Shown here: one piece after another, positions 27,674 to 34,628 of the stretch | How the letters are laid out: each line of letters starts with the position of its first letter | Position numbering within the stretch: position 1 is the first letter of the stretch | NCBI RefSeq assembly: GCF_014172405.1 | Contig: NZ_WNXC01000004.1 | Span: 1 to 64,000, forward strand | Reading direction: 5' to 3' | Source: Pedobacter gandavensis | GTDB lineage: Bacteria; Bacteroidota; Bacteroidia; Sphingobacteriales; Sphingobacteriaceae | Length of the DNA: 64,000 bases | Position numbers and translations under genes: made by a program | The notes under the pieces: model-generated | What the model was told of the DNA's origin: nothing | Databases searched by the model: none | The model's input: only the letters and a program-made list of their open reading frames with translations

Positions 27674-28567
27674 ATGAATGAGTTATTAGACAAAAATCTG
27701 AGTATTGTTACTCTCTTTGGATTTGTTGTAATCCTTACCTTAGTAGAAATGTACTTTAGCTACGTCCATGATAAAAAAATGTATCATGGACGTGATACTT
27801 TGACTAATGTTTACCTGATGGTTGCCGCTTTTGTAGTAAACCTCGGCATGAAGACGGCTACTTTCTTTTTACTGGATTATTGCTATAACCATTACCGCCT
27901 TTTTGAAATTTCCAATGTCTGGGTATATTGGATTGTATTGATCCTCGCACAAGATTTACTGTATTGGTTATTACATACCACCGGACACTATGTGCGTTTA
28001 TTTTGGGCAATGCATGTGACCCACCATTCTTCAGAATTTTTCAATCTGACTACCGGATTCAGGTCTACGGTATTTGAACCTTTGTACCGCGTATTCTTCT
28101 ATTTGCCATTGGCTTTCATGGGTTTCAATGCTTTTGACATTCTTTTTGCCTATCTGATTACTCAGATTTATGGCAATTTGGTACACACTCAAACGATAGG
28201 AAAATTACATCCATGGATTGAATACATCTTTGTGACCCCTTCTCATCACCGCGTTCACCATGCCAGCAATATCCGTTATCTGGATAAGAATATGGGCATG
28301 GTACTCATTTTGTGGGACAGATGGTTCGGTACTTTTCAGGAAGAACTTCCAGAAGAGGAAATTCATTATGGATTAACCAGCCAACCCGAGGACCATGGTG
28401 CAGTAAATATCATTTTTCATGAACTGATTGCCCTGTCTGATGATGTAAAAAAGGCACCAGGCTGGAAAAACAAGCTGAAATACCTGTTTAATCCACCAGG
28501 ATGGAACCATGATGGGACCGGAAAAACTTCTAAAGTACTTCAAAAAGAGCTTAGGAATCAATCTTAA
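27674..28567 (+). CDS. Sterol desaturase / fatty acid hydroxylase superfamily protein
   Basis: A 297-residue integral membrane di-iron enzyme. Four histidine clusters are visible: HTTGH (101-105), HVTHH (114-118), HTQTIGKLH (171-179) and HHRVHH (191-196), matching the superfamily pattern. Several membrane helices surround them (residues 10-30, 45-70, 83-100, 135-165). Enzymes of this type hydroxylate or desaturate sterols, fatty acids, carotenoids or alkyl-glycerols using oxygen. It begins one base after the DUF4249 stop codon, so it is translationally linked to a TonB receptor locus. The real substrate is unknown. Confidence 0.9.
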   Translation: MNELLDKNLSIVTLFGFVVILTLVEMYFSYVHDKKMYHGRDTLTNVYLMVAAFVVNLGMKTATFFLLDYCYNHYRLFEISNVWVYWIVLILAQDLLYWLLHTTGHYVRLFWAMHVTHHSSEFFNLTTGFRSTVFEPLYRVFFYLPLAFMGFNAFDILFAYLITQIYGNLVHTQTIGKLHPWIEYIFVTPSHHRVHHASNIRYLDKNMGMVLILWDRWFGTFQEELPEEEIHYGLTSQPEDHGAVNIIFHELIALSDDVKKAPGWKNKLKYLFNPPGWNHDGTGKTSKVLQKELRNQS

Positions 28568-28596
28568 TTTTTTTGACGAAGGTCAATTATTCAAAT

Positions 28597-28707
28597 GATT
28601 TTGATCAGCTGCTTTCTGTTGATTAGTCAAGAGATTTAGCACAAAATCCTTATCTTTTTGTTAGGTAAAGAATTAAACGCTAAATTCCTATAAAGCTGAT
28701 CAAAATC
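28597..28707. repeat. Perfect 14-bp inverted repeat framing the CoA-transferase leader
   Basis: GATTTTGATCAGCT at 28597-28610 is repeated in inverted form as AGCTGATCAAAATC at 28694-28707, ending one base before the ATG at 28709. The arms enclose 83 bases. If transcribed they could form a long-range stem that buries the ribosome-binding region, or each half may be a protein site centred on TGATCA. No known riboswitch class is recognised. Confidence 0.55.
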
Positions 28708-28708
28708 T

Positions 28709-29989
28709 ATGAATATCCCAAACTACAGTACCGCAGAACAAGCATTACAATTCATTAAATCAGGTGATCGCGTATTTATCCACGGCAGCGCAGCCACACC
28801 AATTCACTTGGTAAAAACCCTACAAAAAAGATATCAAGAGCTAAAAAATGTAGAGATCACGAGTATTACCACACTTGGGGATATCGATTTTAACCAAAGT
28901 CCTTACCGGGACAGCTTCTTTGTGAATTCCTTATTTGTATCGGCAAATACCAGAGCGGTAGCCAATAGCATACATGGTGATTATATCCCTATTTTTCTGA
29001 GCCAGATCCCCAAATTATTTAAGGAAGGTTTTTTACCCATTGATGTCGCTTTGGTACAAGTATCAGCGCCTGATATCCATGGTTATTGTTCTCTGGGAAC
29101 TTCAGTAGACATTGCAAGAGCAGCGGTAGATACCGCAAAACACATCATTGCCCAGGTCAATCCAAAGATGCCAAGGACACATGGTGATGGATTCATCCAC
29201 ATTAGTCAAATAGATGCCTTGGTTCATTTTGAACAAGAATTACCTGAAGTAGATTATTCAGCAAAGACGAGTGAAGCAACAATTACCATTGGTGCGCACA
29301 TTGCGTCTTTAGTAGAAGATGGCGCAACCTTACAATTGGGGATTGGTGGCATTCCGGATCAGGTATTAAAAAATCTAACTGGTCATAAAAACTTGGGCTT
29401 ACATACAGAAATGCTTTCCGATGGGGTCATTCCATTAATTCAGAGTGGGGTCATCAACAATAGCCAAAAGAAAATAAACCGCGGAAAGTCAATCACCTCT
29501 TTTATGATTGGTACCAGAAAACTATATAATTTTGTAAATGATAATCCCATTATCCGCGTAATGGATATTGCTTATGCAAATGATACCAGTATCATTAGAA
29601 AAAACCCTAAAGTAACGGCAATCAATTCTGCTATCGAACTGGATTTAACCGGGCAAATTTGTGCAGATTCTATGGGTACTTATCAATATTCCGGTATTGG
29701 TGGACAAATGGATTTTATTCATGGAGCCTCTCTTTCTGAAGGAGGAAAACCAATTATCGCCCTACCTTCTGTCACCTCAAAAGGCGTTTCAAGAATTGTT
29801 CCTTTCTTAAAAGAAGGAGCCGGCGTAGTGACCACAAGGGGGCATGTACATTGGATTGTCACAGAATATGGAAAAGTGAACCTCTTTGGAATGAGCTTAA
29901 AACAGAGGGCAAAAGCACTAATCAATCTAGCTCATCCCATGCATAGAGAAGAATTGGAACGCGCTTTCCATGATCGTTTTAACCATTAA
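28709..29989 (+). CDS. Acetyl-CoA hydrolase/transferase family protein
   Basis: A 426-residue CoA transferase of the acetyl-CoA hydrolase / 4-hydroxybutyrate CoA-transferase group, which moves CoA between short-chain acids, often acetate. Recognisable blocks are GDRVFIHGSAATP near the N terminus, DVALVQVSAPDIHGYCSLGTSVD, LQLGIGGIPDQVL, the catalytic-Glu segment GLHTEMLSDGVI, GIGGQMDFIHGA and VVTTRGHVHWIVTEYG near the C terminus. It is monocistronic, with unusual inverted repeats upstream and downstream. The acid substrate cannot be read from sequence. Confidence 0.88.
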   Translation: MNIPNYSTAEQALQFIKSGDRVFIHGSAATPIHLVKTLQKRYQELKNVEITSITTLGDIDFNQSPYRDSFFVNSLFVSANTRAVANSIHGDYIPIFLSQIPKLFKEGFLPIDVALVQVSAPDIHGYCSLGTSVDIARAAVDTAKHIIAQVNPKMPRTHGDGFIHISQIDALVHFEQELPEVDYSAKTSEATITIGAHIASLVEDGATLQLGIGGIPDQVLKNLTGHKNLGLHTEMLSDGVIPLIQSGVINNSQKKINRGKSITSFMIGTRKLYNFVNDNPIIRVMDIAYANDTSIIRKNPKVTAINSAIELDLTGQICADSMGTYQYSGIGGQMDFIHGASLSEGGKPIIALPSVTSKGVSRIVPFLKEGAGVVTTRGHVHWIVTEYGKVNLFGMSLKQRAKALINLAHPMHREELERAFHDRFNH

Positions 29990-30002
29990 TTTGAATCTTA
30001 TA

Positions 30003-30050
30003 AAGTATTGGAATAAAATACCTAAGGTTAGGTATTTTATTCCAATACTT
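30003..30050. repeat. 48-base perfect hairpin, 22-bp stem with 4-base loop
   Basis: Positions 30003-30024 pair without mismatch with 30029-30050; the loop is AGGT. The stem is AT-rich and begins 14 bases after the CoA-transferase stop codon. No T run follows, and a separate standard terminator stands at 30089-30123. It could be an mRNA-stabilising or processing structure, a protein-binding palindrome, or a small mobile repeat. Confidence 0.8.
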
Positions 30051-30088
30051 AAACAGACCAATTTGTACTAACAATTTAATGGATTGTT

Positions 30089-30123
30089 CCCGGCAGTAAT
30101 GTGAGGATTACTGCCGGGTTTTT
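30089..30123 (+). terminator. Terminator after the CoA-transferase gene
   Basis: Perfect 12-bp stem CCCGGCAGTAAT / ATTACTGCCGGG, loop GTGAGG, then TTTTTATTT. It lies just before the convergent GNAT gene. Confidence 0.85.
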
Positions 30124-30125
30124 AT

Positions 30126-30407
30126 TTAAAAAAGAACATCATTTAAACGATCATCTTTATTAAAAATACTCTTAGCAAATGGACACAGCGGCAGAATTTT
30201 CACTTTCTGTTCCCGCGCATAATCAACAGCCGCTAAAACCAAGGCCTTCCCTAAACCCTGTCCGGAATAATCAGGTTTCACCTCTGTGTGTTCTATGACA
30301 ATTTTTACCGGCCCCGCCCAGGCATAATTCATCATTGCTGCGATCTTGCCCTCATTTACAGCTTTAAAATAGCCACCTTTATTTTCATTTAGATGTTCAA
30401 TTTTCAT
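30126..30407 (-). CDS. Small GNAT-family N-acetyltransferase (YjdJ-like)
   Basis: A 93-residue minimal GNAT domain. The acetyl-CoA-binding motif A is TEVKPDYSGQGLGKALVLAAVDYARE, with the pyrophosphate loop GQGLGKA. The short form with the ending LCPFAKSIFNKD matches the YjdJ-like group (N-acetyltransferase with a conserved C-terminal Cys-Pro-[FY]). The acceptor is unknown. It is the last gene of a minus-strand group with pirin 56 bases upstream. Confidence 0.85.
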   Translation of the reverse strand: MKIEHLNENKGGYFKAVNEGKIAAMMNYAWAGPVKIVIEHTEVKPDYSGQGLGKALVLAAVDYAREQKVKILPLCPFAKSIFNKDDRLNDVLF

Positions 30408-30463
30408 AAGAATAAATTTATTGGTTCAAGTATGAAGACCCTTTAAATGAGGATTTCTCGTGT

Positions 30464-31354
30464 TTAATTTTTAATACTTCTTCCTTGCTCTGGTAAAGGA
30501 ACAAAGTCGGCTTCACCAGGTACATTATCGAAAGACTGTTCCAACCATTTAGTTTTCGCTTCCTCTATAATATCTTTAGTCGTAGCCACAAAATTCCAAT
30601 AAATGAAACGCTCCTCCGGAAAAGCGGTACCACCAAAAATGTAAACCGTCGTATTTTCCTGCATCACAAATTCACATAATTTACTATCCTTAGCAACCAA
30701 AAGCTGTTTTGGTTCATAAGTATAGCCTTCACTTTCTATAGCTCCTTCTAAAATATACAGCCCACTTTCGCCAAATAGATCATCTCCAATTTTAACCGTT
30801 TTACGCTCCTTTGTTTTCAATTCCAAAAAGTAAAGCGGACTATATACAGGTACCGGAGATTCTTTTCCAAAAGCCGCCCCAGCAATCAGTTTAAATGAAA
30901 TACCGTCACTTTCCCAAGAGGGAATATCGTTAGATTCGACATGAAAAAACTCGGGTGCCATCTTTTCTATTTCTTTAGGCAAAGCAACCCAAATTTGCAA
31001 ACCATGCAACATTTTTTCAGAATGACGCAGATAGGCTGGCGTCCGTTCAGAATGTACAATTCCTGCTCCCGCAGTCATCCAATTCACCTGTCCGGGTTTG
31101 ATTTCTACTTCATTGCCCAAGCTATCTTTGTGCATAATACTCCCTTCAAAAAGATAGGTCAGCGTTGAAAGGCCAATATGTGGATGTGGAGGAACGTCAA
31201 GATTTTCATGGTCATTTAAACAAACAGGTCCCATGTGATCAATGAAGGCAAATGGGCCTACCATCCGTTTTTCTCGGAAGGGCAACAACCTACCAACCAT
31301 AAAATTGCCAATATTACTGGCTCTCTCTTCAATTATCAATTTGATATTCGACAT
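30464..31354 (-). CDS. Pirin-family protein
   Basis: A 296-residue bicupin of the pirin family. Family members include quercetin 2,3-dioxygenases and redox-sensing transcription cofactors. The metal-binding set is complete: His57 and His59 (PPHPHIGLST), His101 and Glu103 (GIVHSERT). A C-terminal pirin domain follows (ENTTVYIFGGTAFPEERFIYWNFV). The neighbourhood, with the quinone reductase MdaB upstream and a divergent LysR regulator, suggests a response to quinones or flavonoid-like compounds; this is inference. A hairpin separates it from mdaB. Confidence 0.92.
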   Translation of the reverse strand: MSNIKLIIEERASNIGNFMVGRLLPFREKRMVGPFAFIDHMGPVCLNDHENLDVPPHPHIGLSTLTYLFEGSIMHKDSLGNEVEIKPGQVNWMTAGAGIVHSERTPAYLRHSEKMLHGLQIWVALPKEIEKMAPEFFHVESNDIPSWESDGISFKLIAGAAFGKESPVPVYSPLYFLELKTKERKTVKIGDDLFGESGLYILEGAIESEGYTYEPKQLLVAKDSKLCEFVMQENTTVYIFGGTAFPEERFIYWNFVATTKDIIEEAKTKWLEQSFDNVPGEADFVPLPEQGRSIKN

Positions 31355-31432
31355 AAGGGATTCTCTTTTATTCTAAGTTACCATTAAATGAGGGGCAAAT
31401 AAAGAATTAATTAGATTTTAACTTATCACTAA

Positions 31433-31467
31433 GAAAAGCCCTATCCCATGACGGAATAGAGCCTTAT
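31433..31467 (-). terminator. Putative terminator after mdaB
   Basis: On the minus strand an imperfect stem (GGCTCTATTCC with GGGATAGGGCTT) around loop GTCAT is followed by TTCTT. Imperfect pairing lowers confidence; it would partly separate mdaB from pirin transcription. Confidence 0.5.
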
Positions 31468-31484
31468 TTCCAGGATGAAAACGC

Positions 31485-32105
31485 TTAGTTTTCCTGTAAT
31501 TGAACTTCTGCCAACTGCACACTAAAGTGTTCAGTTAAATGCGTACGATACCTTTTAAGGTCAGTCTCCAGATCTGCATTTTTCTCTACATCATGAAAAT
31601 GAATCCCTGGCAATGGCTTCATCCCGGTAAATGCATTCATGCGGTGAAATCCAAATAATGGGCCATCATCTACACTTCTTTCGTTGAAAAATTCTCCTGG
31701 GATTGTAAAGGCTTCTTTTGGTGCATTCCAGGAGGTTGTTAACATATATTTTTTGCCGGTTAACAATCCACCAGTACCATAATTAATCGTTGGATTTTCA
31801 GCAGAACGCCCGTCACTTTTATAAATCCCTTTGTTGTGCCCCGCAGTAAACACCACATCAATATATTTTTTTAATCCATGAGGAACCTGAAACCACCAGA
31901 TTGGGGTATGATAGATCACCACATCGGCCCAGTTGTACTTTTCTACTTCTGCTAATGGATCATAATCCTCATTTACATTTGTTGTTTTTACTTCAAAGCC
32001 AGGTTGATTCTGAAAAAAACTGATCGTTTCTTCAGTAATTGTTGCGTTGAAACGGCCACCAGAATGACCAAAAACCTGTCCACCATTGATTACAAATACT
32101 TTCAT
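31485..32105 (-). CDS. mdaB: NAD(P)H-dependent quinone oxidoreductase, MdaB-like
   Basis: A flavodoxin-fold FAD enzyme that reduces quinones by two electrons, avoiding semiquinones. The 206-residue protein matches E. coli MdaB along most of its length: VFVINGGQVFGHSGGRFNAT, WADVVIYHTPIWWFQVPHGLKKYIDVVFTAGH, YKSDGRS, YGTGGLLTGKKYMLTTSWNAP and FHRMNAFTGMKPLPGIHFHDV. It is transcribed divergently from a LysR gene; a TAATTTTG -7 box at 32241-32248 and a 22-bp palindrome further upstream suit LysR activation. Confidence 0.92.
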   Translation of the reverse strand: MKVFVINGGQVFGHSGGRFNATITEETISFFQNQPGFEVKTTNVNEDYDPLAEVEKYNWADVVIYHTPIWWFQVPHGLKKYIDVVFTAGHNKGIYKSDGRSAENPTINYGTGGLLTGKKYMLTTSWNAPKEAFTIPGEFFNERSVDDGPLFGFHRMNAFTGMKPLPGIHFHDVEKNADLETDLKRYRTHLTEHFSVQLAEVQLQEN

Positions 32106-32240
32106 TTTTATATTTTTTTAACGCTGATTAAATTCATTAATACCCGGAATTAATCCCTGAGCAATTGTCTGAACTTCTTGCCAATCTTAGAATAAACACC
32201 TTATTAGCTGAACGATGGCAAGAATAAAAATTCAGTGATA

Positions 32241-32248
32241 CAAAATTA
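32241..32248 (-). promoter_or_regulatory. Putative mdaB -7 box
   Basis: Minus-strand TAATTTTG fits TAnnTTTG. A start site near 32236 would put the centre of the palindrome at 32290-32311 at about -65, the usual position of a LysR-type recognition site. No -33 box is clear, as often seen with activator-dependent promoters. Confidence 0.45.
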
Positions 32249-32284
32249 ACCAGCTTTTTCGTATAATTAAAATAACTTAAATCA

Positions 32285-32292
32285 TACCTTTG
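32285..32292 (+). promoter_or_regulatory. Putative LysR-gene -7 box
   Basis: TACCTTTG matches TAnnTTTG exactly, 44 bases before the LysR ATG. Its last three bases overlap the 22-bp palindrome, so a bound regulator would block it, consistent with autorepression. Confidence 0.5.
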
Positions 32293-32311
32293 TATTATAA
32301 TTATAATACAA
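32290..32311. promoter_or_regulatory. 22-bp perfect palindrome, candidate LysR operator
   Basis: Half-site TTGTATTATAA followed at once by its exact reverse complement, with no mismatch. It includes the T-N11-A layout of LysR sites and lies between divergent mdaB and the LysR gene, 25 bases before the latter's ATG. Confidence 0.65.
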
Positions 32312-32336
32312 CACTAAGAATTCTAATACATCACAA

Positions 32337-33254
32337 ATGGTAAATTTAGAGTGGTTCAGGACATTTAAAGCGATCTATGAAACAGGGACGCTAACTGGTG
32401 CAGCAGAAGTTTTATACATTTCTCAGCCGGGCGTAAGTTTACATCTCAATTCACTGGAAGCCTATGTAGGCTATAAACTATTCGATAGAACTTCCAGAAA
32501 AATGGTCTCTACGGAAAGAGGAAAAGTGCTTTACAACTATATCCTTGATGCCATCACCAAGTTGGAAACTGCTGAGCACCATTTTCATAAGAGCACTGAA
32601 AAAGACACGCCAACCATCAGCATTGGAATGTGCTTTGAAACTTTTCAATTTACCCTGGAATCCTATCTTCCCAGCCTCCCATTTAATGTGATTATCAAAT
32701 TCGGAGATTACCCGGAAATGCTGAGTGATCTGGACAATGGTATCCTCGACTTAATCATTACCCCACAAAAAGGAGATGCAAACAATATCAATTATCAACC
32801 ATTTTCAAAAGAAAAAATTGTGTTGGTCGGAGGAAGTCAGACAGACACGGGTAATTTTGAAGAACTCCTGCAAAAAGGAGACATGAATGAAATTCATGCC
32901 TGGCTTAAACATCAAACCTGGTATGGCACAACTGCAGACATGGAGCATTTAAGGCGCTTCTGGCACTTGAACTTCAATAAGCGCCCAGACTTCAAACCCA
33001 ATTACATCGTGCCCAACCTCAGCTCCATTGTGCGCTGTATCAGTGGGCAAAACGGTGTAGCCATCATTCCGGACTTCTTATGTAGAAAAGAGATAGATAG
33101 TGGTCAGATTAAAGTGATCTGGGAAGGAAATGATGTGATTGAAAATACGCTTTACTTTTCTACGAGAAAAAAGACCATCTATGCACAAGAAATCAAAATG
33201 ATCGAAGAGATCTTTATCAAAGAGATGGGTGGATTGATCAAAGGAATAGTTTAA
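32337..33254 (+). CDS. LysR-family transcriptional regulator
   Basis: A 305-residue LysR-type regulator. The winged HTH occupies residues ~1-60 (LEWFRTFKAIYETGTLTGAAEVLYISQPGVSLHLNSLE, LFDRTSRKMVSTERG), followed by the linker helix and an effector-binding periplasmic-protein-like domain (about 90-295). It is divergent from mdaB and probably controls mdaB, perhaps with pirin, and itself through the palindrome at 32290-32311. The inducer is unknown; a quinone or other electrophile is a contextual guess. Confidence 0.93.
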   Translation: MVNLEWFRTFKAIYETGTLTGAAEVLYISQPGVSLHLNSLEAYVGYKLFDRTSRKMVSTERGKVLYNYILDAITKLETAEHHFHKSTEKDTPTISIGMCFETFQFTLESYLPSLPFNVIIKFGDYPEMLSDLDNGILDLIITPQKGDANNINYQPFSKEKIVLVGGSQTDTGNFEELLQKGDMNEIHAWLKHQTWYGTTADMEHLRRFWHLNFNKRPDFKPNYIVPNLSSIVRCISGQNGVAIIPDFLCRKEIDSGQIKVIWEGNDVIENTLYFSTRKKTIYAQEIKMIEEIFIKEMGGLIKGIV

Positions 33255-33278
33255 TGAGCCAAGAGGCTGATTTATAAA

Positions 33279-33318
33279 AGAAATGAGTTCAGTTTTTGAA
33301 AAGCTAAACTCATTTCTA
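33279..33318. terminator. Hairpin between convergent LysR and SMR genes
   Basis: Stem of 14 positions with one mismatch (AGAAATGAGTTCAG / CTAAACTCATTTCT). On the minus strand it is followed by TTTTATAAA, so it mainly serves the SMR gene. Confidence 0.6.
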
Positions 33319-33329
33319 AATTCAATTGA

Positions 33330-33659
33330 CTAGTGCGCTGCTGATTTCGAGAAAACATTGATTACAATCACACCAAGAATGATCAATCCAATTCCCAGAA
33401 GCGCAGGTAAATCCAGTGTCTGTTTATAAAGAAAATAACCTGCTGCGGAAACTAAAACGATGCCCACACCCGACCATAATGCATAGGCAATCCCCACAGG
33501 GATGGTCTTTAACGTTAAACTCAGAAAATAAAAAGCAACCAAATATCCAACCACCACAATTATAGAAGGAATGGGTTTGGAAAATTGCTCAGAGGCTTTC
33601 AAGGCACTTGTAGCAAATACTTCCGCAATAATCGCAATGAACAGATAAAGAAACTTCAT
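33330..33659 (-). CDS. Small multidrug resistance (SMR) family efflux protein
   Basis: A 109-residue four-helix inner-membrane protein of the SMR family, proton-coupled exporters of cationic drugs or guanidinium-type compounds that work as dimers. The essential Glu is residue 13 (IIAEVFATSALKAS, equivalent to Glu14 of EmrE). YALWSGVGIVLVSAAGYFLY in helix 3 and the helix 4 signature LLGIGLIILGVIVINVFS agree. Its start codon is one base from the DUF3078 stop, so the two genes are translationally coupled. The EmrE-like (Qac) subtype is more likely than Gdx, judging by WSGVG. Confidence 0.92.
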   Translation of the reverse strand: MKFLYLFIAIIAEVFATSALKASEQFSKPIPSIIVVVGYLVAFYFLSLTLKTIPVGIAYALWSGVGIVLVSAAGYFLYKQTLDLPALLGIGLIILGVIVINVFSKSAAH

Positions 33660-33660
33660 G

Positions 33661-34548
33661 TTAAAATTTGTAAGTTAAACCTGCCCCAAAGATCTGTTTT
33701 ATTTGCAATACAGAACGAGCTGTTCCAGATCCATCATTCCTTGCAATTTTAGTTTTATCATCATAGATAAATTCTGCACCAGCATTCACAGTGACAAACT
33801 TGTTTACTTTCATAAATAGATTGGCGGTATAATCTGTGTACACATTTTGAGGTTTATCCAGATAATTCGAATATAATTTCAGAATATTCTCAAAACCAAT
33901 ATTTTCCATAAGGTTGATCTTATAATAAGCATCCAGTGAAGCACCAAATTGGAAATCACTTTTCTTACCCGGTTCTACTCCAAATGCCCCGGCATCCGAC
34001 AGCTCTTTATTGGTGACCATCACAATTCTTACCGCGGCCGGAGAAATGTTAACTCTGAAATTATCAGAACGTTTATAAGCAAAACCAGGCCCAAATGTTA
34101 AATATGCCGGCGCAAAAGCTGCTGAAATCAATGTTCTTCCACTAGCAGGATAATTATAGCCATTGGCAAACTGTGTCTGAAAATTTGCATAAAAGGTATA
34201 CATCCAGTATCTGGCAGCTTTATATCCTACCAAACTATTCAGGATCACCCTGTCATCATTTTTTCGAACCCCAACATCCTGCTGTTTACTCAAGCCATAA
34301 CCAAGAATGACTTTATTATCCCAACTCAATTTGTCCTTTTTATAATTGAAATCGTAGTTAAATAGGATATTACCAGCGAAGGCATTCACTCCTCCTCCTG
34401 CCCAATTGCTAAAGGAGCTCTGGTTAATTAAAAACGTGTTTTCTCCGTGAATCGTCCACCTTTTAGTAGTATCTACGGCGGCAGGCCCCTGCGCGTAGCT
34501 GAATAAACTGAAACCTGAAACAAGGATGAGTAGTAGTAATCTTTTCAT
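33661..34548 (-). CDS. DUF3078 outer-membrane protein
   Basis: A 295-residue exported protein with a signal peptide (MKRLLLLILVSGFSLFSYAQ) and a DUF3078 domain. It is rich in alternating beta strands with aromatic ends, and ends in IFGAGLTYKF with a terminal Phe typical of outer-membrane barrels. Recognisable blocks are WTIHGENTFLINQSSFSNWAGGGVNAF near the start and FGPGFAYKRSDNFRVNISP. It is probably a small barrel of unknown function. The gene lies 80 bases after the CocE hydrolase gene and one base before the SMR gene. Confidence 0.85.
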   Translation of the reverse strand: MKRLLLLILVSGFSLFSYAQGPAAVDTTKRWTIHGENTFLINQSSFSNWAGGGVNAFAGNILFNYDFNYKKDKLSWDNKVILGYGLSKQQDVGVRKNDDRVILNSLVGYKAARYWMYTFYANFQTQFANGYNYPASGRTLISAAFAPAYLTFGPGFAYKRSDNFRVNISPAAVRIVMVTNKELSDAGAFGVEPGKKSDFQFGASLDAYYKINLMENIGFENILKLYSNYLDKPQNVYTDYTANLFMKVNKFVTVNAGAEFIYDDKTKIARNDGSGTARSVLQIKQIFGAGLTYKF

Positions 34549-34628
34549 AATGGTAAGTTTAATGGGTTGAGTATTAAAAGACTAAACTAGAAAACACAAA
34601 TAATGTGCCTGAAACCAATTGGTGTTTA

